From: JBGVSA01 sp047605765
Lineage (GTDB): Bacteria > Pseudomonadota > Gammaproteobacteria > Burkholderiales > Rhodocyclaceae
Length of the DNA stretch: 64,000 nucleotides
Direction of reading: 5' to 3'
Assembly: GCA_047605765.1 (NCBI GenBank)
Contig: JASGFB010000005.1
Coordinates: forward strand, 1-64,000
Part shown: one piece after another, positions 16,220-24,109 of the stretch
Layout: each line of letters opens with the position of its first letter
How positions within the stretch are numbered: position 1 is the first letter of the stretch
The notes under the pieces: model-generated
What the model was told of the DNA's origin: nothing
The model's input: the letters and a program-made list of their open reading frames with translations, nothing else
Database searches by the model: none
Program-made: the position numbers and the translations under genes

Positions 16220-16269
16220 TGTTTGTCCACCGGCCGCCGGATCATGTCACGCACACCCGAGGACACACC

Positions 16270-17118
16270 ATGAGCAAGGCTCGCAGCATCGCGAACGTTC
16301 TGACCGCAAAACCCGCCGCGCTGAGCGGCATCAGCGTGTGGCGCGCCTTGCCCCGGCGCGAACTGCGGCGCGTCGGTCCGTTCGTGTTTCTCGATCATTT
16401 CGGCCCCATCGACAGCGGCCGTCCAGCGCCGGACTACGTCGGCCCGCATCCGCACACGGGCTTGCAGACGGTCACCTATCTGTTCAGCGGCGAGATCGAA
16501 CATCGCGACACGCTCGGTACGGTGCAGCGCATCCGCCCCGGCGCCGCCAACTGGATGACGGCCGGCCGCGGCATCGTGCACGCGGAAGATCCGCAACCCG
16601 AGGCCGGGCCGCGTCATGGCATACAGGCATGGGTGGGGTTGCCGCCCGACCAGCGCGACATCGATCCGGCCTTCCATCACTTCGACGCCGAAGATCTGCC
16701 GGTCTGGCAGCAGGACGATGCCCGCATCCGCCTGCTGGCAGGCGCCCTCAGCGCGTGGCACGTACCGGCGCCGATGTATTCGTCGCTCGTCTATGCGGAC
16801 ATCACGCTGAACGGCAAGGTGAACCTGGAGGTGGACGCCGGCCATGAGCTCGCGCTGTATGTCGCCGAAGGCACGGTGCGCGTCGGCGAGGCCGCCCCTC
16901 AGTCACCGCACGCACTCATTCAACTGGACGCTGGCGACACCCTGTCACTGCAGAGCGAAGGTGCGGCGCGGCTGATGCTCTTCGGCGGTGAACACCTGCC
17001 GGAACCCACCACCATCTGGTGGAACTTCATCACGGATACGGTGGACAGCGGGCGAGCCCTGCAGGCGCGCTGGGAGGCCGGTGGCTTTCCGACCCTGCGC
17101 GTGCCCGGCCACGACTGA
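16270..17118 (+). CDS. Second pirin family protein
   Basis: This 282-residue bicupin has HPHTGLQTVTYLFSGEIEHRD and NWMTAGRGIVHAEDP, the pirin metal-site region with Thr in place of the Arg seen in the first pirin. It is clearly divergent from that protein, so the pair is not a recent duplication. The start ATG 16270 follows GAGG; the frame is open to 16219 but the extra 17 residues are not pirin-like. The 3' end lies 9 bases from the convergent hemL gene, with no room for a terminator. Confidence 0.88.
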   Translation: MSKARSIANVLTAKPAALSGISVWRALPRRELRRVGPFVFLDHFGPIDSGRPAPDYVGPHPHTGLQTVTYLFSGEIEHRDTLGTVQRIRPGAANWMTAGRGIVHAEDPQPEAGPRHGIQAWVGLPPDQRDIDPAFHHFDAEDLPVWQQDDARIRLLAGALSAWHVPAPMYSSLVYADITLNGKVNLEVDAGHELALYVAEGTVRVGEAAPQSPHALIQLDAGDTLSLQSEGAARLMLFGGEHLPEPTTIWWNFITDTVDSGRALQARWEAGGFPTLRVPGHD

Positions 17119-17127
17119 ACGCGCCGC

Positions 17128-18405
17128 TCAGAGCGTGGCGAACACTTCGCGCGCCGCCGCGATGGTGGCGTCGATGTCGGCCTCGGTATGAGCGGCCGAC
17201 ACGAAGCCGGCTTCAAAGGCGGACGGCGCGAAATAATGTCCCTGCGCCAGCATGGCATGGAAGAAACGGTTGAAGCGCTCGCGGTCGGAAGCCATGACAT
17301 CGGCAAAGCACTGGGGTGGCTGAGGTGCAAAGTACACGCCGAACATGCCGCCCACCGCTTGCGCCGAGAACGTCACGCCAGCCTCGCGCGCGGCGGCCGT
17401 CAGGCCATCCACCAGGCGCTTCGCCAGCGCTTCGAGGCGTGGATAGAAGCCCGGCTCATCGATGAGGCGCAGGGTTTCGAGGCCCGCCGCAACAGCCACC
17501 GGGCTGCCGGACAGCGTGCCGGCCTGGTACACCGGCCCGAGGGGTGCGATGTGCTCCATGATGTCGCGGCGGCCGCCGAAGGCGCCCACCGGCATGCCCC
17601 CGCCGACGATCTTGCCCAGCGTGACCAGATCCGCCGTGATGCCTTGCAGGCCCTGCGCGCCTTGCGGACCGACCCGGAAGCCGGTCATCACTTCGTCGTA
17701 GATCAGCACCACACCATGCTGTGTGCATAGCTCGCGCAGACGGCGCATGTAGGCCGGATCGGGCTGCACCAGATTCATGTTGCCGGCCACCGGCTCGATG
17801 ATCACGGCGGCGATCTCGCCTCCGCGCTGGGCGAAAGTCTCTTCCAGTTCGGCGAGGTTGTTGTAGTCCAGTACCAGGGTGTGCTTGGCGAAATCCGCCG
17901 GCACGCCCGCCGACGACGGATTGCCAAAGGTCAGCAGGCCGGAGCCGGCCTTCACCAGCAGGCTGTCGGCATGGCCGTGATAGCAGCCTTCGAACTTGAC
18001 GATGGCATCGCGGCCGGTGAAACCGCGCGCCAGCCGTATGGCGCTCATGGTGGCTTCAGTCCCCGACGACACCAGGCGCACGGACGCCATGCCCGGCACG
18101 CGGCGCTTGAGTTCTTCGGCCATGTCGACTTCGCGCTCGGTCGGCGCGCCAAACGACAGGCCGTCGGCGGCGGCCTTCTGCACGGCGGCCACCACATCTG
18201 GATGCGCGTGCCCCAGGATCATGGGGCCCCACGAACCTACGTAATCGATGTAGGCCATGCCGTCGGCATCCCACACACGAGCCCCCTGCGCGCGCGCGAT
18301 GAAGCGCGGCGTGCCGCCCACCGAGCGGAACGCCCGCACCGGCGAATTGACGCCGCCGGGGATGGCAGCCTGAGCGCGGGAAAAGAGTGCTTCGTTATGC
18401 GACAT
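17128..18405 (-). CDS. hemL: Glutamate-1-semialdehyde 2,1-aminomutase
   Basis: HemL converts glutamate-1-semialdehyde to 5-aminolevulinate in the C5 heme pathway, in the cytoplasm, using pyridoxamine phosphate. The 425-residue length is normal. The PLP-binding Lys265 lies in VTLGKIVGGGMPVGAFGG; DEVMTGFRV, VRLVSSGTEATMSAIRLARG and FEGCYHGHADSLL are family signatures. The gene lies 12 bases downstream of thiE on the same strand, so the three minus-strand genes form a thiD-thiE-hemL unit. That order is common in betaproteobacteria. Confidence 0.97.
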   Translation of the reverse strand: MSHNEALFSRAQAAIPGGVNSPVRAFRSVGGTPRFIARAQGARVWDADGMAYIDYVGSWGPMILGHAHPDVVAAVQKAAADGLSFGAPTEREVDMAEELKRRVPGMASVRLVSSGTEATMSAIRLARGFTGRDAIVKFEGCYHGHADSLLVKAGSGLLTFGNPSSAGVPADFAKHTLVLDYNNLAELEETFAQRGGEIAAVIIEPVAGNMNLVQPDPAYMRRLRELCTQHGVVLIYDEVMTGFRVGPQGAQGLQGITADLVTLGKIVGGGMPVGAFGGRRDIMEHIAPLGPVYQAGTLSGSPVAVAAGLETLRLIDEPGFYPRLEALAKRLVDGLTAAAREAGVTFSAQAVGGMFGVYFAPQPPQCFADVMASDRERFNRFFHAMLAQGHYFAPSAFEAGFVSAAHTEADIDATIAAAREVFATL

Positions 18406-18417
18406 GGTCGGGATCTT

Positions 18418-19059
18418 TCAAAGCGGGTTTGAGGCCGGTGAGGCGAAGGCGTCGGCGATGCGCCGAGCCTGCGCGCGCGGATCCGGCGCCAGATAGATAT
18501 CGGTGATGACAGCGGCAAGGTCTGCACCGGCGGCCACCAGCGCCTCGACGTTGGCGGCCGAAATGCCGCCGATTCCGACGAGGGGCACGGCGAGCGCGTG
18601 GCGTGCGCGGGCGAACAATGCGAGCGGCGCCGCCACGGCGGCCGGCTTGGTCGGCGACGCGAACACGGCGCCGAACGCCACGTAGCTGGCGCCATCGGCC
18701 ACCGCCGTCTCGGCACGGGCAAAGTCGTCATAGCACGACACGCCGATGATGAAATCGGTGCCGGCCTCGCGCCGCGCCGCCGCGCACGCACCATCTTCGC
18801 GGCCCAGGTGGACGCCGTCGGCCCCCACGGCGCGCGCCAGCGCCAGGTCGTCATTGACGATGCAGCACACGCCGTGCGCGCGGCACAGCGCGGCCACGGC
18901 TTGCGCCTGCTCGCGACGCAGGGCCGCGTCGGCATGCTTGTGGCGATACTGCACGCAGACCGCGCCGCCTTCGATGATGGCGCTGGTGGTGGCGAGCAGG
19001 CGCGCGGTGTCGTCCCAGTCGGGCGTCACCGCGTAAAGACCGCGACGCAGTGATGTCAC
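18418..19059 (-). CDS. thiE: Thiamine-phosphate synthase
   Basis: ThiE joins HMP-pyrophosphate and thiazole phosphate to make thiamine phosphate. This 213-residue TIM-barrel protein shows VQYRHKHAD, NDDLALARAVGADGVHLGRED, GVSCYDDFARA, YVAFGAVFASPTKP and VGIGGISAANV, all expected in ThiE. The HK rather than RxK near YRHKHAD is a mild variation. It starts with GTG (19057-19059), overlapping the thiD stop by four bases (GTGA), so the two are coupled. Confidence 0.95.
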   Translation of the reverse strand: MTSLRRGLYAVTPDWDDTARLLATTSAIIEGGAVCVQYRHKHADAALRREQAQAVAALCRAHGVCCIVNDDLALARAVGADGVHLGREDGACAAARREAGTDFIIGVSCYDDFARAETAVADGASYVAFGAVFASPTKPAAVAAPLALFARARHALAVPLVGIGGISAANVEALVAAGADLAAVITDIYLAPDPRAQARRIADAFASPASNPL

Positions 19060-19874
19060 GATGAGCGGGGCATGAAAAAACGGTTAGGAATCATTTGTCC
19101 CATACCGATGCGATGGGCATGCACCAGCGTGTTCCAGGTAAATTCCTGGGCGGCGCGCACGGCGTCGGACACTGATTCGCCCCGCGCCAGCAGCGCCGCG
19201 ATGGCGGTGGCCAGGGTACTGCCGGCGCCGTGGTAGGCGCCGGGCAGGCGCTCCCAGGCATCGGCGCGCTCCACCCCACGCCGGCCATAAAGCGTGTTGA
19301 CCACCTGCGGGGTGGGTTCATGCACGCCGGTGATGAGAACGTGATCGGCACCCAGTTCGACGAGATGGCGCGCGCACTCGGCCAGCTCCAGCTCTTCGTC
19401 GTCGTCTTCTTCCTGCGCGAAGCGGCGCGCCTCGGCGCTGTTGGGCGTCAGCACGGTGGTCAGCGGCAGCAACAGCTCGGTCATGGCGGCCAGCATTTCT
19501 TCGTCGGCGAAGGCATCGGCGCGGGTGGACGAAAACACCGGGTCGAACACCACCGGCAGGTGCGGATAGTCGGCGATGACTTCGGCGACCGCCGCCACGT
19601 TTTCAATACTGCCGAGTACGCCTATCTTGAAAGCTTGTACCGGGATATCTTCGAGCAATACGCGCGCCTGGTCGGCCACCCAGTCGCTGTCGATGGCGTC
19701 CATGTCTTCCAGCGCCGCCGTGTCCTGCAGGGTGATGCCGGTCACAACGGACAGGGGATAGGCGCCCAGGGCGACCAGCGTGAGCAGATCGGACTGCAGG
19801 CCGGCACCGCCGGTCGGGTCGGACGCCGCGAATGTCAGCACGATCGGCGGGGTCGAATGGACGGTTTCAGGCAT
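19056..19874 (-). CDS. thiD: Hydroxymethylpyrimidine/phosphomethylpyrimidine kinase
   Basis: ThiD phosphorylates HMP twice to HMP-pyrophosphate for thiamine synthesis. The 272-residue ribokinase-fold protein shows ASDPTGGAGLQSDL at the N terminus, FKIGVLGS and VFDPVFSS. Two oddities stand out. The C-terminal anion-hole motif reads HGAGSTLATAIAA, with Ser where ThiD enzymes usually have the active-site Cys (HGxGCT). An acidic insertion, QEEDDDEELE, lies at about 165-175. It remains most likely ThiD because it is fused by overlap to thiE. No TPP riboswitch is visible in the 99-base gap before the divergent rubredoxin. Confidence 0.9.
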   Translation of the reverse strand: MPETVHSTPPIVLTFAASDPTGGAGLQSDLLTLVALGAYPLSVVTGITLQDTAALEDMDAIDSDWVADQARVLLEDIPVQAFKIGVLGSIENVAAVAEVIADYPHLPVVFDPVFSSTRADAFADEEMLAAMTELLLPLTTVLTPNSAEARRFAQEEDDDEELELAECARHLVELGADHVLITGVHEPTPQVVNTLYGRRGVERADAWERLPGAYHGAGSTLATAIAALLARGESVSDAVRAAQEFTWNTLVHAHRIGMGQMIPNRFFMPRSS

Positions 19875-19973
19875 AGAAGATTGGACGCGAGAAGTGCGTG
19901 ACGACTGCCCTTTCGGGCGGTCATGGGGATTACGCTAAGATCGATTGAAGTTTAACTTAATTCACCCGATAAC

Positions 19974-20162
19974 ATGTCTGAGAGCCCCGTAACACCTTAT
20001 AAAACCTACATGTGCCTGATTTGCGGCTGGATTTACGATGAAGCCGCAGGCAACCCCGAAGAAGGTCTCGCCCCCGGTACCCGCTGGGAGGACGTGCCCC
20101 CCAACTGGACTTGTCCGGAATGCGGCGCACGCAAGGAAGACTTCGAACTGGTGGAGATCTAG
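19974..20162 (+). CDS. Rubredoxin
   Basis: This 62-residue one-iron electron carrier has Cys14 and Cys17 (CLICG) and Cys47 and Cys50 (CPECG) binding the iron, with the conserved Tyr, Trp and EGLAPGTRWEDVP loop between. It donates electrons in the cytoplasm, for example to hydroxylases or oxygen-scavenging systems. It is divergent from thiD and upstream of the pilG cluster, a placement conserved in betaproteobacteria. The ribosome binding site is poor. Confidence 0.95.
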   Translation: MSESPVTPYKTYMCLICGWIYDEAAGNPEEGLAPGTRWEDVPPNWTCPECGARKEDFELVEI

Positions 20163-20437
20163 GCCGTATCCCCCCGTCGGCCGGCACATTGCGGCCTCAT
20201 GATTTTTGGGTATATTTTGACCCGCCCCGAAGGCACAGGAAATAAACGTTTTTCGGCGGTTTTTGCGCTTTTTTCCGCGCGCATCGCCGCGATATGCCGT
20301 TCGGAGGCGAGATCGGGCCAGCTGTCGGCAAAGGCATTCCCAAGCGGGTGAGCTGCTGACACAAGGGGCCGGGTTGTGGCCGTTGCCGACACTGGTCGGT
20401 GCGGCAGCGGGAACGGTTCCCAATCTGAAGGAGCATT

Positions 20438-20842
20438 GTGTTGGCAGAGACACTGGACGCCTCGAGCGTCAAGGTGATGGTCATCGACGACAGCAATACC
20501 ATTCGCCGCAGCGCCGAGATTTTCCTGGCGCAGGCCGGCTACCAGGTGTTGCTGGCCGAGGATGGATTCGACGCGCTGTCCAAGATCGCCGACCACCTGC
20601 CCGATCTGATTTTCGTGGACATCATGATGCCGCGCCTGGATGGTTACCAGACGTGTGCGCTCATCAAGAAAAATCCGCGTTTTGCCGCCACGCCGGTGAT
20701 CATGCTGTCGTCCAAGGACGGTCTGTTCGACCGTGCCCGGGGCCGCATGGTCGGCTCGGACGAGTACCTGACCAAGCCTTTCACGAAAGACAGCCTGCTC
20801 AAGGCTGTCTCCGCGCACACCGCCCCCCGTACACCCCGTTAA
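20438..20842 (+). CDS. pilG: Twitching motility response regulator PilG
   Basis: This 134-residue single-domain receiver begins at GTG 20438 (TTG 20441 also possible) behind AAGGAG. It has DDSNTIRRSAEIFL, phospho-acceptor Asp in FVDIMMPRLDGYQT, and KPFTKDSLL with the conserved Lys. PilG is a CheY-like output of the Pil-Chp chemosensory pathway and promotes type IV pilus extension and cAMP signalling in Pseudomonas. It heads the pilG-pilH-pilI-pilJ-chpA run. A 275-base gap after rubredoxin contains hairpins (20386-20399 and a palindrome at 20409-20421) that may be part of its leader. Confidence 0.93.
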   Translation: MLAETLDASSVKVMVIDDSNTIRRSAEIFLAQAGYQVLLAEDGFDALSKIADHLPDLIFVDIMMPRLDGYQTCALIKKNPRFAATPVIMLSSKDGLFDRARGRMVGSDEYLTKPFTKDSLLKAVSAHTAPRTPR

Positions 20843-20859
20843 GTGCATAGAGGTTTGCC

Positions 20860-21225
20860 ATGCCCGTAAAGAAAATCCTCGTCGTTGACGATTCGCCCAC
20901 CGAACGCCTGGCGCTTACTGAGTTCCTGTCGCGTCAGGGCTACACCGTGGTGACCGCCGAAAATGGCGAAGACGGCGTCGCCAAATCCAAGGCCGAACTG
21001 CCCGACCTCATCCTGATGGACGTGGTCATGCCCGGCATCAATGGCTATCAGGCCACGCGCACCATCTCGCGCGACGAAGTCACGCGCAGCATCCCGATCA
21101 TCATGACCACCAGCAAGGATCAGGAAACCGACAAGATCTGGGGCATGCGTCAGGGCGCGTTCGACTACGTCACCAAGCCGCTCGATCACGACGAGCTGCT
21201 GCGCAAAATCCAGGCCATCGACTGA
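20860..21225 (+). CDS. pilH: Twitching motility response regulator PilH
   Basis: This 121-residue single-domain receiver has KILVVDDSPTERLALTEFL, Asp in LILMDVVMPGINGYQATR, Thr in IIMTTSKDQETDKIWGMRQGA and Lys in YVTKPL. It pairs with PilG as the second CheY-like output of the Pil-Chp system, associated in Pseudomonas with pilus retraction. It starts 17 bases after pilG and is followed by pilI after 17 bases, so cotranscription is likely. Confidence 0.93.
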   Translation: MPVKKILVVDDSPTERLALTEFLSRQGYTVVTAENGEDGVAKSKAELPDLILMDVVMPGINGYQATRTISRDEVTRSIPIIMTTSKDQETDKIWGMRQGAFDYVTKPLDHDELLRKIQAID

Positions 21226-21242
21226 ACCGACGGGAGCGGCCC

Positions 21243-21761
21243 ATGGCCAAGCGCATCAGCCTGCGTGAATTCCAGCAAGACCTGACCCGGCGTCTGACCG
21301 AGGTAAAGACCGCCGGCCGTCGCGCCGGCCTGCTGGCGTTCACCGCCGGCGGCGAGAACTGGCTGGTCGACCTGGTCGACGCCGGTGAAATCATCGCCGC
21401 CCCCGCATTGACCACCGTGCCGCTCACCCACGGCTGGTTCCGTGGCCTGGCCAACGTGCGCGGCAACCTATACAGCGTCGTCGATCTGGCGGCCTTCTCT
21501 GGCGAGACGCCCACCACGCTCAACAATGACGCCCGCATCATGCTGATCGGTACGCGCCATGGCATGAACACGGCCCTGCTGGTGTCACGCGCACAGGGCC
21601 TGCGCAACCCGGACGATTTCGACGTCGACGAGAACTTCGTCGATCCGCGCGCCTGGATCGCGGGCGCCCTGCGCGATGCCCAGGGCCGCCTGTGGAAGCG
21701 CCTGTCCGTGCGCCCGCTGCTGGCCGATACGCGCTTCATGGAAGCCGCCATCGACGCCTGA
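21243..21761 (+). CDS. pilI: CheW-like adaptor PilI
   Basis: This 172-residue CheW-domain protein shows LLAFTAGGENWLVDLVDAGEII, PLTHGWFRGLANVRGNLYSVVDLAAF and ALLVSRAQGLRNPDDF, the CheW pattern. It couples the PilJ receptor to the ChpA kinase at the inner membrane. The start ATG 21243 follows a GGGAG ribosome binding site. It is collinear with pilGH and pilJ. Confidence 0.93.
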   Translation: MAKRISLREFQQDLTRRLTEVKTAGRRAGLLAFTAGGENWLVDLVDAGEIIAAPALTTVPLTHGWFRGLANVRGNLYSVVDLAAFSGETPTTLNNDARIMLIGTRHGMNTALLVSRAQGLRNPDDFDVDENFVDPRAWIAGALRDAQGRLWKRLSVRPLLADTRFMEAAIDA

Positions 21762-21877
21762 GCCGCCGCACGATCGCGCGCCATGACACTGAACATTCTT
21801 CGCTTGTCCCACTTACAACCCGTCGCGGGCACCGTGTGTGCCCGCCTGACATACAGCCCGCATCCTCGGAGCGCAAC

Positions 21878-24025
21878 ATGGCACTGAAATTGTTTGGCCG
21901 CACGTTCTTCGTGCAAGGCGCGAATCAAGCCGCGATCGGCGGCGATAGCACGATCATGGAGCACGCCACGGACCGCTCGGCCAAATCGCTGCGCAACCGT
22001 TTTTCTCTGAAGGTGCCTGGACTGGCCGAAAAGCCTGTCGCCGAACAGTTGCGCACGCTGGGCGTGGTGTTCGGGGTGCTGGCGCTGGTCACCATTGGCC
22101 TGACCGCCTGGCAGATCCGCCTCGCCAACCAGGGGACGGCGTTCGTGTCGGCATCCACGCAGATGGGTACGCAGTCGCAGGTGCTCGCCAAGGCTTCGCA
22201 GCTGGCGGTGACCGGCGGCCGCCGCGGTTTTGAGGAACTGCGCGAATCGCGCCAGCAATTCATCGAACTGCTCGACGCCGTCACCAAGGGCGGCGACATC
22301 GACGGCGTCAGCGTGCCGTCCAGCCCCTCCGCCGTGCAGGAAAGCCTCAACAACCTGACCGCCTCGTGGGCCAAGGTGGACAAGGACGCCGCCGCGCTGA
22401 TCAGCCAGGGGGTCAACGTGACGCGCCTGGGCACGGCGGTGGACAACATCAACAACACCAACGCTCAGTTGCTCGACTTCGCCGAACAGGTCGCCGCGCT
22501 CAAGCTGCAACGCGGCGCGCCGGCGGCGGAAATCGCCACCGCCAACCAGGTGGTGATGCTGACGCAGCGCATGGCCAAGAACGCCAACGCGCTGCTCGCC
22601 TCCGAATCGGTCGATCCTGAAGTGGTGTTCCTGCTGGGCAAGGATTCGAACTCGCTGGAAGAACTGCTGGCCGAGCTGACCAAGATGACCAGCGATGCCG
22701 AAACGGTGGAAAAGCTCGATGGCCTCAAGCGCTACGCGCAGATGCACCAGCTCGCCATCGGCGACATCCTGTCGAACGTGCAACTGCTGGTGCAGGCCAA
22801 GCGCGCCGGCACGCAGATCTTCCAGAACTCCAATGACGTGCTGGCCAAGGCCGATGCGCTGACGGTCGCCTACAAGGGCCACTTCACCGGCTGGACCTGG
22901 CGCTCGACGCTGATCGCCATCACCACGCTGCTGACTCTGGCCACGCTGTTCCTGCTGGCGCGTACGTACAACGACGACATTCGCGCCCGCCGCGAAGAAG
23001 CCGAACGTCAGCGCGCCAACGCCGAAGACGAGCGCAACAACACCCAGCAGGCCATTCTTCGCCTGATGAACGAAATGGGCGACCTGGCCGACGGTGACCT
23101 GACCATCCGCGCCACGGTGACCGAAGACGTGACGGGCGCCATCGCCGACTCGGTGAACTACACCATTGAAGAACTCTCCGTGCTGGTACGCCGCATCAAC
23201 GACGCGGCCGGCCGCGTGACCAGCGCCACCGAATCCGCCCAACGCGTGTCCGGCGAGCTGCTCGACGCCTCGGAACGCCAGTCGCGCGAGATCCAGACCG
23301 CCGGCTCGCAGGTGCAGGACATGGCCCGCCAGATGAGCGCGGTGTCGTCCTCGGCGCTGGAAACCGCGCAGGTGGCGCGCCGTTCGCTGGAAGCCGCCCG
23401 CAAGGGGGCCGACGCGGTGCAGAACTCGATTTCGGGTATGAACGAAATCCGCGAGCAGATCCAGGAAACCTCCAAGCGCATCAAGCGCCTGGGCGAATCC
23501 TCGCAGGAGATCGGTGAAATCGTGGAACTGATTTCCGACATTACCGAACAGACCAACGTGCTGGCCCTGAACGCCGCCATCCAGGCCGCTTCGGCCGGTG
23601 AAGCGGGCCGCGGCTTCACGGTCGTGGCCGAAGAAGTGCAGCGCCTGGCCGAACGCTCGGCCGAAGCCACCAAGCAGATCGCGGCGATCGTGAAGACCAT
23701 TCAGACCGATACGCAGGACGCCGTGGCGGCCATGGAAAACTCGACCCGTGGCGTGGTGGAAGGGGCCAAGCTCTCAGACGCCGCCGGTCAGGCCCTGTCC
23801 GAAATCGGCGACGTGTCGGTGGAAATGGCCACGCTCGTCGAGAAGATTTCGTCCGACACGCAGCGTCAGGCCTCGGTGGCAACCGAAGTGTCCGAAGCGA
23901 TGCGCGACATTCTGGCCATTACCGAACAGACCACGCGCGGCACGCAGCAATCGGCCGTGTCGATCGGCCAGTTGGCCGACCTCGCGGTCGAACTGAAGGG
24001 CTCGGTGTCCGGCTTCAAGGTCTGA
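21878..24025 (+). CDS. pilJ: Methyl-accepting chemotaxis protein PilJ
   Basis: This 715-residue receptor has membrane helices at about 61-78 and 343-362, enclosing a periplasmic PilJ-type sensor region (PilJ N-terminal domains), then a HAMP segment and a signalling domain. The hairpin tip contains DITEQTNVLALNAAIQAASAGEAGRGFTVVAEEVQRLA. It senses surface contact or pilin-related signals in Pseudomonas. ATG 21878 follows CGGAGCG; longer frames upstream overlap pilI. An intrinsic terminator lies 27 bases after the stop, before chpA. Confidence 0.95.
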   Translation: MALKLFGRTFFVQGANQAAIGGDSTIMEHATDRSAKSLRNRFSLKVPGLAEKPVAEQLRTLGVVFGVLALVTIGLTAWQIRLANQGTAFVSASTQMGTQSQVLAKASQLAVTGGRRGFEELRESRQQFIELLDAVTKGGDIDGVSVPSSPSAVQESLNNLTASWAKVDKDAAALISQGVNVTRLGTAVDNINNTNAQLLDFAEQVAALKLQRGAPAAEIATANQVVMLTQRMAKNANALLASESVDPEVVFLLGKDSNSLEELLAELTKMTSDAETVEKLDGLKRYAQMHQLAIGDILSNVQLLVQAKRAGTQIFQNSNDVLAKADALTVAYKGHFTGWTWRSTLIAITTLLTLATLFLLARTYNDDIRARREEAERQRANAEDERNNTQQAILRLMNEMGDLADGDLTIRATVTEDVTGAIADSVNYTIEELSVLVRRINDAAGRVTSATESAQRVSGELLDASERQSREIQTAGSQVQDMARQMSAVSSSALETAQVARRSLEAARKGADAVQNSISGMNEIREQIQETSKRIKRLGESSQEIGEIVELISDITEQTNVLALNAAIQAASAGEAGRGFTVVAEEVQRLAERSAEATKQIAAIVKTIQTDTQDAVAAMENSTRGVVEGAKLSDAAGQALSEIGDVSVEMATLVEKISSDTQRQASVATEVSEAMRDILAITEQTTRGTQQSAVSIGQLADLAVELKGSVSGFKV

Positions 24026-24051
24026 CACCCGCGCCATTCGCAAGACACTCA

Positions 24052-24082
24052 CTGGCCCGCACGATGACGGGCCAGCTTTTTT
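24052..24082 (+). terminator. Intrinsic terminator between pilJ and chpA
   Basis: CTGGCCCG (24052-24059) pairs with CGGGCCAG (24068-24075) across an 8-base loop, and six Ts follow (24077-24082). This is a standard intrinsic terminator, yet chpA starts only 28 bases later. It should lower or regulate read-through into the kinase gene. Confidence 0.8.
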
Positions 24083-24109
24083 GACACAGCGTCTCACGGG
24101 GCAACGTGA

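Noticed and set aside
19875..19973. Possible TPP riboswitch upstream of thiD
   Set aside because: The gap is only 99 bases, is shared with a divergent gene, and shows no CUGAGA-type or other THI-box core.
20386..20421. Hairpin and GGGAAC/GTTCCC palindrome upstream of pilG
   Set aside because: They may be leader structures, but the stems are short and no regulator can be named, so they are not listed as a separate regulatory feature.
21170..23242. 690-residue minus-strand open frame opposite pilI/pilJ
   Set aside because: It is the shadow of two well-identified genes and shows only Arg/Gly/His-rich low-complexity sequence.
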